Shown: positions 1-10,374 of the stretch, piece by piece
Numbering within the stretch: the stretch's first letter is position 1
Layout: every line of letters begins with the position of its first letter
Origin: Deuterostichococcus epilithicus
Lineage: Eukaryota > Chlorophyta > Trebouxiophyceae > Prasiolales > Stichococcaceae
Assembly (NCBI GenBank): GCA_033439295.1
Contig: JAVTLE010000003.1
Coordinates: 1,612,001-1,676,000 of the forward strand
DNA length: 64,000 nucleotides
Direction of reading: 5' to 3'
Notes under the pieces: model-generated
Told to the model about the DNA's origin: nothing
The model's input: only the letters and a program-made list of their open reading frames with translations
Database searches by the model: none
Made by a program: the position numbers and the translations under genes

Positions 1-3000
1 TCAGCTATTCAGCCAGCAGCGATCAGAACCATCTTCCAGCAGCAGTAACCAGCAGGACAGACAGCTGCCCGCCTGGCCGCCGGCAGCGTCCTGCAGGAAG
101 CCATGCAGGTGGCGCAGCTCCCCATCGTTGGGACAATGCGTCAGCAGCAAAGTTGATTCATCTAGCAGCAACATCCACACCAGTTTTGGGCATTACTACT
201 CACCTGGCCACCGGCGACGTCCTGAAGAAAGCCGCGCAGGCGGGCCAGCTCTGAAGGCATGGCGAACGCAATTGCCACGCCATGCGTGCCGAAGCGCCCG
301 GTGCGGCCGACGCGGTGCATGTAGGTCGCCGCATCATAGGGCAAGTCCAGGTTCGCCACCTGTGTCATGTTTTGCCACCCATTGGCTTTTACTCAAGGCT
401 GTTTCGCTCCAGTGTCACAGCAACTGACACGCGGTTTGGATCATGGCCAGGTGGTTCGGGCCCTGCCATCGCAATGCCGCCACTAGAGCGCCGTGCAACC
501 TACGAGCGCGGATGGGCAAGGGCACACCAGATTGACGTTGGCCATGTCCAGGCCGCGGGAGGCGAGGTCTGTGGCCACGATGACGCGCACCCGGAAGTCG
601 TGCACCGCCGCTATGGTGTCCATGCGGTCCACCTGCGCTGCACGACAAGGTGATTGCATTACGTTCATCCCTGCACCTGACTTGCAGCGTCCCATCAGAA
701 GCCAGCCTGGACCATGAACAGCGCCAGGGGACGCATTCGGACGATGCCAGGAGCGCTGACAGCGACGCTCCAGTAAACATGCTTTGCTCCACAGGCCACG
801 CACCTGAAAGAACCCCAAAGGTACTGCAGGCAAATGCTTCACGGCCTCGTGGCAGTCATTGCGCACCTGGGCGTGGGCGCCAGACACAAAGGCAGAGGGG
901 TAGCCGAGCGCGCACAGGCGGTCCGCCAGCTCCTGCCCCTCGGGTTGCCCATTGTAAAACACAAGTGCCTGCGACCAGTGTGACCAGTGTTCCCAGATGT
1001 TCGGCTCCAAAACCGCATGAGTGCTGATGGGTCGTTGGCCATTCGCATTTGGAGCAGCAGCTGTCTGCTGAGGTCATGACTCGACAGCGAAGCAGCAGGG
1101 ACATTGAGTGGGCAGGATCGCAGACAGAGCAGATCATGGGCGGTCTCACAGAACGCGGCGATGCGGCGGCCCCACCTGGTGGAATGTCGTCGTGGACAGC
1201 ACCCGCAGCAGCTGCTGCACCTTCGCCTCCAGCAGCTGTTCAGGACCCAGCTCATCTGCTCATCAGGCGCCCCAGACTTGTCAGGCGCGTCGCCAGGATT
1301 TTAAACGCATCGTCTGCCACAGCACACAGCGGCAGACGCCACAGCTGCATCGCTGACCATGTGCTGTATCTGCCCCGGCATGCCTCAACCATGTGAGTCC
1401 TGCGTCCCGTCCTATCAGGCGCAGCTGCGCACACAAATTAGGCTCAAAACCCTAGAGCTTGGCAGGGATGCCCTTGTGTGGCTCACCCAGCAGCTTTCCA
1501 CAAAAACATGGCTGGTGCCCAGCACCGGAACCCCAAACCCCAACAGCCTGGCAGGCGCCCTGTGCGATTCACCTGGCAGCTTCCCGAAGAATGTGCTTCA
1601 CCTGACAACTCCACGGAGAACGCGACTCACCCGGGAGCTCCACGAAGAACTGGCTGACGCCCAGCAGCGACACCGACTCCGGGCACAGCATGACGTGGTG
1701 CGGCTGGACCATGAGCCCGTCCAGCTCCGCCAGTAATGCCGGAGAGTAGGTCGCCGACAGCGCCAGCACCTGCTTCCGCGCCGGCAGTACCTCCTTCGCC
1801 ACATACCTGCAGGCTAAAAGGTTACGTCGGGTTTTGCGGCCACAGCTGCCCCATTCTGCCCCATCCTCTGCGAATGTAGGGCGGTTGAGTGTATACTGCC
1901 ACGAAGCCCGCAGCATCCAGCCGCAATTCCAGCCATGTCCAAGTGGCTGGCACTGTTCGCCTTGGCCGTTGCCGCAAGCCGGGCACTTGGCCCATGGCTT
2001 GGTTGCAAGGACAATCTTGCACTCCTGCGCCTGGCTCGAGGATGCCGCTGCACTGCTGCGCCTGGCTCAAGGATGCCGCTGCACCGCCGCACCTGATGTC
2101 CCGGAGGAAGCTGTCTGACATGAGGTGGTCTGCCTCGTCCAGCACCAGCGTGCTGATATTCTTGGGCACCAGCGCCCCGATCTCCAGCAGCCGGCACACG
2201 CGGCCGGGCGTGCCCACCACGATCTGGCACCGCCTGTATTCAAAACAGTTTCAACTCACCGCCTCGTTCCAGCGAGAGCTCGGGCTTTGCCTGCGCTGGC
2301 AGACATGGAGAACAAGGCCCGTTCCCCATATTCCGAGACCCTGGCGGCAGTCCTCCACCCCGAGGCATCCCCATGGGAGGCCCCCATGGGACACCCCCTT
2401 GGGTCACCCCCACTGGAACATTGATGCTGCGAAATGCAGCATGGACTCGCGCCGACATGCCTCCTTCCGGAGCAACCACCAATGCGTGTCCGAACCATGG
2501 CATTGAGTCTTCATAATGGTCAAACATGCCATCGTGGCACTGCACCTGCGCAACAGCTTCTGATCTTCCGAGATTGGCAAGCCGCCAATGAAGACGCCAA
2601 TTGCCGCGCCCGGGACGGGCATGTGCGCTGACAGCTGTTCCAGGACCTCCGCGCTCTGAAGCGCGATCTCGTGAGTTGGCGCCAGGATCAGTGCCTGCGC
2701 GCAGGCCGCAGGCGCCGCAGGTCATTATTGACTACTCTGCCTTACGCCTGTTGCCAAGTGATACGGTGCACGCAGTTGCTGCCCATTCGAGGCAATATGC
2801 TCAATCTGCTATGTGTCATGCAGAGCCTGAAGTGCCTGCTGGTCACTTGATGGCAGCTGGTTCTACGAGATCATGGTGCAGACAGAGCGAATGCAAAGTG
2901 AACGGGGATCAGGCCAGAGGCACCTGGGGTGTGGCGACCTCCGTACATATCTTGTCCAGGCAGAGTATCCCAAACACCAGCGTTTTGCCAGTGCCAGACT

Positions 3001-3367
3001 TAGCCTGCACCACCAGGTCCGCACCCATGCGGCCGATCGGGATTGCGGCTGTCTGCACCGGCGACGGCCTGCAGTTGTACGAGCGGGGTTCAGGCTTGAT
3101 CGGGGAGCTGATCAAGCAGGCAGATGAGACTTGCTTGCAATTAACTGCATCGGATCAGGACGCGGCATTTGAATCAAACACAAGATCAACACGCCTGGCA
3201 AAGCCGCCTGCCGCGAGGCCATGCAGCAGCCACCCCGGCAGCAGCAGCTCGTCAAAACTGGCTGCGCCGGTGGTGACATCGATCGTTCGCCGGCGTTGCT
3301 TCTGAGGTTGCGAGCTCTTTGCCGTGACGCCCTCTTCCGCCATTGTGCCACCCTCTTCTGCCGTCAT
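1..3367 (-). CDS. DDX20: DEAD-box RNA helicase, DDX20/Gemin3-like (3' end outside window)
   Basis: ATP-dependent RNA helicase of the DDX20/Gemin3 type; the animal member works in the SMN complex in snRNP assembly. Exons read right to left: 3367-3195, 3068-2924, 2694-2546, 2233-2093, 1806-1631, 1255-1176, 968-867, 632-528, 359-204, all phase-compatible. Visible in order: a [20 protein letters not shown]-motif region, [14 protein letters not shown] (motif I), APTHEIAL (Ia, His where Arg is usual), GTPGR (Ib), LVLDEAD (II), [15 protein letters not shown] (III), [13 protein letters not shown] (V) and [10 protein letters not shown] (VI). The SATY and SLLGVSQFF stretches are DDX20-like rather than eIF4A-like. 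The first ATG, at 3367, is used; another Met lies eight codons later. The first intron has a GC donor after 3195. The C-terminal region runs off the window. The family call is strong; the SMN role is inference. Confidence 0.85.
75..251 (-). repeat. Duplicated 3' end of helicase exon 9
   Basis: The 46 bases at 206-251, which encode [16 protein letters not shown] and the exon edge, recur at 75-120 with about three quarters identity and an equivalent reading ([16 protein letters not shown]). The second copy lies in the intron or next exon downstream. It could be a decayed exon-edge duplication or a mutually exclusive exon. Confidence 0.6.
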
Positions 3368-3743
3368 TCCAGGCGGTCACCGCCCTCCTCCAACACCGCT
3401 GTCCGCGCTAGGATCGCATTAAGTGTTGCGCCGTGCTGAGTATATCAGCTATCCGTGTGAGATACAACCTCGACCACCGACTCTTTCGCTTGTCTCGTGC
3501 TGCTGAGCAAGCGCACGCAGGCGGTGTGCAAGAAATGCCAATAGTCTGGACAGACAATGCCGCGAGCCTTGTGTCTGACACAGGTAATCAGAGAGGTGTT
3601 GTGGAGTCGTCTGTATGGCTGGAAATGGAGAACTACAGCACCTGCACCTGCTCTTTGTAAAACACGTCAAGGGGCCTGCACAGACCCCCCGCGAGATCCA
3701 GGCGAAGAGCGCAGCGTGAAGCCGACGAAGCGTGCTCAGTAGT
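3368..3743. other. Divergent intergenic region, no gene seen
   Basis: Lies between the helicase start (minus) and the coiled-coil gene start (plus), so it must hold both promoters. I see no convincing TATA box or other conserved element. Confidence 0.4.
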
Positions 3744-4827
3744 ATGTCTGCAGCCTGTTATGTCACCCCTGCAATCGCTACGATGATTCAGCGCCAGTGC
3801 ACCGTGCCGCTGAGCTCTGGCGCCAAACTGCAGCTCCACCACCCGCACCGATTGCCGCGCACAGTGCCCAAATGCAGCAGACAGGCAGCCTTGCGTCCCG
3901 TGGCTGCCACGGGAAGGAATCAAGAGACGGCAACAGGTACTCTTCATCCACGCTTTGCACAGCCAGAGAGCTTTAGAAGTGCCATGACGTGCAGCAGACG
4001 TGTGAATTGGACTTGCATTTGCCGGCGCAGGTGCAGAGGCAGATACAATTCTCGACGCTTTCTTCCTTGGTGAGTTGGAAGATACTCCAAGCTTAAACTC
4101 TGGTCCCAGGCTTCTCACAGTCGCGGTCGAGAGCACCAAATGGACACGATTGTATGCAGGGCGGGCATTCGCCGAGACGGTCAATGAGCGGCTGGGAGCG
4201 GCCCTGGGCGACCTGCTCAGCGAGATCAGCAAGCTGAACGCAGAAAGGGACTTCGCCATCAAGTGCGCAGCAGGAACTGCTGGTGCCTGCCCCAGTATGC
4301 ATGCCTGAGCACCAAAAACAGCCGGTGTAGCGGCCCCCCCTGAGTCGGCATCTCTGTAAACTCACAGGTCCTTTCAGCAGGAGGTACAGCAGCGAGCCGA
4401 CAGGGAGAAGGAGCGGCGGACGGGCCTGTCGCTAGGGGCCACCCCGAGCACCGCCACAGCCAGCACTGCGCGGCAGCCAGCACAGTTCAACTCTGGGCGA
4501 GTGTCCTCGGCTGGGCGGTCCCAAATTCCGTCGGCTGGCATCGAGAGCGTCGCTGCGCCTGACGTGCAGGTGCTGTTGTTGCATCTTAGTCTTCTATTGT
4601 TACCTTACGTCGCCCTGCTGGCTGCCGCATCATACATGGTGCGTGCGAGTGATTGAACTTGTCGGTCTGACCCTGCTGTGATGGCCCAGTCATGCGTGCA
4701 TGCTGCTCATCCCATTTGGTCTGCTGTGCAGGCTGAGGTGGACGAGCTCCGAGCAGAGGTGGCAGCAGCGAAGGCGGCGGTGCAGCAGCTGAAGGCTGCA
4801 AGGCAGCAGGGGATGACGCGTGTGTGA
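3744..4827 (+). CDS. Small coiled-coil protein with plastid-type N-terminus (DUF6825-like?)
   Basis: Four phase-compatible exons (3744-3936, 4031-4262, 4368-4569, 4732-4827, stop TGA) give about 240 residues. The first ~60 residues are rich in Ser, Ala, Arg and Thr with no acidic residue until late, like a chloroplast transit peptide. The core reads LYAGRAFAETVNERLGAALG followed by a heptad-like SEISKLNAERDFAIK and FQQEVQQRADREKERR helix. A Ser/Ala/Thr-rich linker leads to a second short coiled coil, ELRAEVAAAKAAVQQLKAA. The RAFAExxNERLG helix reminds me of the thylakoid-associated DUF6825 family of cyanobacteria and plants, but that is recall only. It could also be an unrelated lineage-specific protein. 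The start could be the ATG at 3744 or the one at 3783. Confidence 0.5.
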
Positions 4828-4983
4828 TCAACTGTGTGTTGGGGTGACGGGTCTGTATTGAGCACACTCCTTTCACTGACAAGTACCTACTTCAGAATTC
4901 ATTGCGTCGAGTTTGACCGTGTTTTCCAACAACGACAAACAAACTCTGAATTAATGTCCCGCTTTCCTCGAACCTGCTGTGCG

Positions 4984-7900
4984 TCAGCGGTGGAGCTCAT
5001 ACACCTGCATCAGTGTCTCGCTGAGTGCCACCATCTGCGGCAGGATATCTGACACCCGCAGGTCCTGCACCTCGTACCAATTCTCCTCCACCTGCAGCGC
5101 AACGAAACCCGACTTGCATCATGCTCTCTGCAACGACGAGACATACCGCTGAGGACTTCGAAATAGAGAGGACTGCGGGCGGCCTTGTGCGAACAAGATG
5201 ACATGGCACATCGCTGCATAACTCGATCGAGTAGAGGCAAGTCGACTGTCAAGCAGAGCTGGGTCCCAATGTGAGCCAAAAGGATGCCATCCCGGAGCGA
5301 CATCCATGATTTCCAGGCCACACCTTGCGGTGGATGTGGCAGCGGTAGGAACCCTCCCCCGCCTTGCCATCGTGCACGATGTTGGCCAGCAGGTCGTACT
5401 TCGACTGCACCGGCTTGCCGTCCTTGCCTGCAGAAGTCCGCCGAAGTAGGGTCAGGAATCAGAGCCAATGCCAAAGCTCTCATTAGAGCAAGTCCACTGC
5501 CCAATGTTGTTCGGTTGGATGCTGAGATGCGGAGACGAAAGAGCAATCGATCTGGAATCATTGATCTGAAGGGCATACCAGTTGGCACGGGGATGACGTC
5601 CTTCAGCAGCAGGTTTTTGACTGGAAAATTGACGATCGTCGGGTTCTTCTCCACCTGCATGCACAGCAAGCAATGTGTGTTGTGCCGCCAGTCCAGGCAC
5701 TCGTGTTCCGTAGCTGAGACCGGCCCACATCACGCAACGCAGGCTCCAAACGTCAGCGGGAATCTGAACGCACATAAAAGTTGTTCTTCGTGAAGCGCTT
5801 CATGTGCATTGCCAGGAAACGCGGCAGCCGGGTGAAGCGGTACCGCCGCCGGCCCAGCTTGATGTCGTCGTGCACCTTCTGCCCGTCATACTTGTGCAGG
5901 ATCTCAAAGATCGGCACCTGCAATCAAAGGTCAAAGGTCAATACGTCAAATTGCAAGAGCTGGCGCCATCCTGACCGCACTCGGGCGCTCTGAATGGGGA
6001 CGCAACAACGGACTGCCTGGGTTTCAGCCAGCAAGCCCGCGGGCATCTTTGTCCCACAGCAGGTTCCGATCAGCCTGGCGGGATGCGGCCACAGGGTTAT
6101 TGCATCTCGTGATGGCGCGAGCGCCCAGACCCAATCGTCCAACACCCTGGCCCCTGGGAAACGATAATGGCGCGCCTGGGGGATGATGTTTCGCTCCAGA
6201 GCGTCCTTGTACAGCGGCGCTGGCGGCAGGTCCATGCCCAGCACTAGGAAGGGCACCGACTCCACGAGGTCCTGCGCCAGCGGCTTTCCGTCGCCGTCCA
6301 CTGCCTTGCCTGTTGCCGAGTGCGGACCATGAACAGTTGCAAGTGGGCTGTTGCTGGTCTAGGTTTCCGGCCTTCCGCGTCCATCGCATTGCCCAGGTGC
6401 GGGCTTGGCAATAATGCAATACCTTCTGTACCAGGATTGCTCTCGAGCTGAAGTGTGCAGTGAATTTGCTGGTTTCAACCGCTCGCAGCAGGCACACAGC
6501 AGGCACCAGCTGGCGGCAGCAGGGCGCTGGTGCACAGGCAACAAAGCCACGTCAGCAGCGCGCCTGTGCCGGCCTCGGTGGTAATCTGCAGCTCGCCCTG
6601 GAAGCAGCGCGTGATGATGGACGCCTTTTTCCGCTTGCCATTGGTCAGCCCCAGGTGCAGCGTGTTGAGCAGCCAGGCGAAGAACTCGACCGGGTCGCTC
6701 TGCCGCTCGATGGTGAAGCGCTTGCCGCTTGTCGTCATGACCGCCTGCATGAACTCGTGCGGGCTGACCTGCGGTTATTCGGGGGCACATTCAGATTTGT
6801 TGGGCGTGCTCGTAGGAGACCAACAAAATTGCTGGCAGCAGCCACGGACAGGAGCAGCCGGTCGGCTCATCTTCGATTGGTGCAGCTGTTTGGCAGCCCG
6901 GTTCACAAACGGCAACCGGGGGTCGCCTCGTGACAACCGGGGCAGCTGGCGACCTGCGTGCATCAGAGCGACTGCCCCTCACCTGACCCTTGTAGTTGCG
7001 TGGGTTCCAGATTTTGCGCATGAGCTCGCCAAAGCGCTGCACCAGCTGCGAACGGCTGTCGGCGTAGTTGCTCGGTGCCAGGAAGAAGTTCCGCAGCGGC
7101 GCCACCCGCACCAGCACCTGCACAACTGGGGGTGGGTGAAGGCAGCCACACTATGTGCTAGACGGCTTGCAGGAGGAACGCATTCCGTGATCAGGTTCGT
7201 CAGGCAGGCATGGCATGCCCGTGCCAGAGTCAGTGCAGGACGTCCTCATCCATCCGGGAGTCGAATTCCGATGGGCAGAGCAGTGGAGAGCTCTCGCCTG
7301 GATGATGACATTTGCATAGTCATTGGCGCGCATGTCGTTAAGGCCCACCAGCCCCGGCATGTATTCCGACCCGTCCAGCGTGCGCGCCCACGTCACGTCC
7401 TGCGGCAAGCAAACAACGTCATCACTCCAGGCAGGGCTCCTGTGTCTGGGCCGGCCGGGCAGACCGCCTCAAGGCAGCATCAGCGCCTGCATATCCGCTG
7501 TTGCCCGTTTGCATGGGTGAAGACTCGCGAGCGCCACTGCGGCATACACCATGTCAGGCGAGGCAGCATTCAGTCGACCAACCCCTGGGCCCGCTGCGAA
7601 CTTGTTACGTCTCCCATTCCTCGCTCGGCTGCCAGTCCAGGATGCAAACGCACTGCGAAGTCTGGAACCGGCAAACTTTCGAGCGGCACCCTACCTGATA
7701 GAGGGTGCGCCACCTCCTCTGCCGCAAGGCAGGGGTAGTTACACACCAACGCGCAATGTGCAAACAGCAAACAAGGCAGGGGCACTGATGGTTGGGCCAC
7801 AAGTTGTACCTGGTCAAGGCGCGCCACCTCCTCGGCCGCAAAGGTGGGGTTGAGCACGTACCGGATGTCGTCCAGGGAGCGCTCCACCACCTCGTAGCCC

Positions 7901-9033
7901 TCCGGCAGGCAGTAGACCTGCGGCGGCATGATGTGGAGCACTGGTGTTGGGGCCGCGCCAGCAAGCCGCCCTCCATGTGTGCCTGGACATCGGCCGTGCC
8001 ACACCCAGCTGCGCCGCCGGCGCTGCACTGTGGCTGTGATGCCGCTTGAAGTGCTCTGGAAATATAGTGCCGTTGGCTCGGACGCGTTCGCGCCGCACAC
8101 CGTCGGCATGGCGGGCGGGTTGGGTGCAGTGTAGTGCTGGCTTGCATTTGCTCGAATCTATATCTGTGGTTTGTAGGTTTTGCAGCAGAAAGCTGCACCT
8201 TGCCATCGTCCAGCTTCATGAACATCTGGTGGCCGACCTCCAGCGCGTGCGTGTACGCGTGCGTCTTTGGACCGCGCCCCTGGAAGTACTTTCCGCACAC
8301 CAGGCAGGCGTACACGTTCACCGGGCTCAGCGACACCGAGCAGCACTTCTCGAAGTCAAAGTCCAGGTTCTGCATAACAACGAGAAACAGGGGTTTTCGG
8401 TATGTGATGGGCGGGCATTGCGGAAGATGGTACAGATGCAGGAGTGGCGCAACTGCAGCCGCTGTTTTGCTGACGCCTCGTCGGTGGGCGTTTGATGTCC
8501 AAGTCGGCTTGAGACTCTGCATCTGTCAGGCAATGGCTGCCGGCAGGCAATAGCGGGGCAAGCCGCAGATGAACCATGTTCAAAGCTCCGGCCCAAAGCG
8601 TTTCTGCTATCAATGCCCTGCTGCACGGTGGCTACACCTGCCGGGAGATGGTGTCCAGATAGGGACACTCCGAACCCTTCTTGACGCCGCCCCGCCTGCC
8701 AGCAGCCGGTAGCACGGGCTCGTCATCGCTCTCAGACCCCGCCGCCGCGCCATTCTGCGGAGCCGCCGTCTCTGAAGGGCCGCCGCCGTCCCCGTCCGCC
8801 TCTGCAGCTGCTTCCGCTGACCCTGACGGTCCGGCCTCTGCTGTCGCTGCCCCTGCGCCGCTGCCAGATGCCGCCTGTGCATCGCCTGCCGCCGTGCCGC
8901 CAGCTGGGCCGGCGCCTGCTGCGTCATCGCTGGCTTCACCGCCGCCATCGAGCCGCCTCCGCTTCTCCGGAGTGCTGGCGTCCTCCTCTGCCAGGGCCTC
9001 CTCCTCTGGCTCCCGCTGACGCTTGCTGGCCAT
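4984..9033 (-). CDS. USP39: U4/U6.U5 tri-snRNP protein USP39/SAD1 (inactive ubiquitin protease fold)
   Basis: Splicing factor that stabilises the U4/U6.U5 tri-snRNP. Eleven phase-consistent exons: 9033-8638, 8369-8199, 7917-7810, 7399-7298, 7117-6983, 6768-6564, 6309-6176, 5917-5774, 5654-5579, 5427-5324, 5091-4984. They give about 560 residues, matching the family length (~565). Residues 1-132 are a low-complexity basic/acidic head. A UBP zinc finger follows at ~133-215 (VNVYACLVCGKYFQGRG and the HAYTHALEVGHQMF histidines). The USP fold runs from ~225 to the end and contains QRFGELMRKIWNPRN, FTKNNFYVEKNPTIVNF and WYEVQDLRVSDILPQM. The nucleophile position reads GLNDMRANDYAN, with Asp (about residue 252) where active USPs have Cys, and the His box reads GEGSY instead of GHY, so it should be catalytically dead, as expected for USP39. 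Three introns have GC donors (after 7298, 6564 and 6176). I prefer the ATG at 9033; the frame stays open to 9081. Confidence 0.92.
7692..7744 (-). repeat. Decayed copy of USP39 exon 3 end inside intron 3
   Basis: 7692-7744 resembles 7807-7860 (end of exon 3 plus its splice donor). The exon reads NPTFAAEEVARLDQV; the intron copy reads YPCLAAEEVAHPLSG. The copy lies downstream on the coding strand. Confidence 0.65.
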
Positions 9034-9465
9034 GGTTTTGCCGCAGCGCAGCTTGTGGCGCCACGAGCGTCGGCGGTGCACAGAAGCGCTAATGCATCAG
9101 CGCAGAAGCTGCAGCACGTGTCGAAAACCCCAGGATATACTAACTTTGCCTTGCCCAGCACCACGGCGCACACTACCCAATGATGCTCCCTCAGAGCCTC
9201 AAAGTAGGTTGGTTCAGGAAGTTCGCCAGCGACTGGGACTCGAGTACCGCTTGCAAGTTGACGTTCTGTGTTCCGCCGGAACTTCGAGTATCGAAGTGCG
9301 AAGGTGCAACGGGCAGCAATTCCCGTCTTCTGCTTTTTGTCAGACTGAACGGGGCTCGTTAGGCCATCCTCCCCCTGTGCATATCCACGAATGCCACGAT
9401 GCCGATGAGAGCAGCGTTTGCTTTGCACAAAAACAAGTTCGGAGACTTTGGTCATGTGATCCGAG
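9034..9465. other. Diverg​ent promoter region, no gene seen
   Basis: Separates the USP39 start (minus) from the proposed CHLH2 start (plus). Apart from frames that extend the USP39 reading frame to 9081, nothing recognisable was seen. Confidence 0.4.
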
Positions 9466-10374
9466 ATGCATCTGGGGAGTCAGCAGCGGCTCGGCGCACA
9501 GTTGCAATCTCCTGCACCTACCTCATGCACCAAATGCCCCCTACCAACACGCGTCGCAGCATGCAGCACGCCACGATCCAGCGTCTGTAGAGCTTCGCGT
9601 CATGCATGTCACGCACTACGCCCCAGCCCAGCATCGGTGGCTCGGATTGTGGTGCCAGAGAATGCGACGCAGAGCAGCAGGCAGCGCGACAATGCGGTCC
9701 AGCCCTGCCGCGCCATCGACCAGGAGCAGGAGCTGCGCAGCGCGGTGGAGCAGTTTGTGGACGATCTCGAGGCCGATGCCGGCGAGGGGTCTGACTCGAC
9801 GCTGACCATCCTGCAGACGCAGCTGTCCGATGCCACTGCCCAGGTGCGGCCGGGGCCGCATACCCAGACAGATGCTCAAATCATCTTCCCAACTTGAATT
9901 CGATTTGAAACAAACCGGACGGAACATGTTTTCAGCGAGAGATTCTGCTCTGGCGTGTCACAGCCTGTACACTCACCACCGTAGATTGTTCGGTTGGCGG
10001 CGGCATTCACGCAAGTCCATGTCGGCTACAGATCGCCGACCTGCAGCACAAGCTAGACGCCCTGCACGAAAGCACCTTCAGCGGCGTGGAGTTTTACCGC
10101 AACGGCCGCGGAGCCGGCGCCGCAGCCGGCACCCAGCCAGAGACCCTCAGTGGTGTGACGGAGTCGCGATTTAGCGCGTTGGGCCGTGAAGACCCCGTGG
10201 CCCGCAAGGCGTTGCTGGCGGCGAAGGAGGCAGCGGAGCCAAAGAGCGTGCAGCGCTTCTCGGCGGACGTCACGCGGCTGCGCCTGCAGCGGACGCGGCT
10301 CAGCGCGGAGGCAGATGCACTGCGGGACACCATCCAGCGGCAGCGGGCGCAGGCGCGCAGCTCCGCGCTCGAAG
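9466..10374 (+). other. Transit-like and coiled-coil head upstream of the chelatase exons
   Basis: 9466-9843 opens with ATG and ~60 residues rich in Ser, Ala, Arg, Pro and Cys with almost no acid, then [18 protein letters not shown] and [13 protein letters not shown]. 10032-10374 continues as [16 protein letters not shown] and a long Arg/Ala/Gln helix ([20 protein letters not shown]). It ends in phase 1, which fits exon 10538 exactly, and the chelatase frame has no nearby Met of its own. So I read these as the N-terminus of the same protein. A separate upstream gene remains possible. Confidence 0.5.

Noticed and set aside
3633-4262. 209-codon minus-strand ORF
   Set aside because: Antisense to a phase-consistent plus-strand gene; composition follows from the opposite frame.
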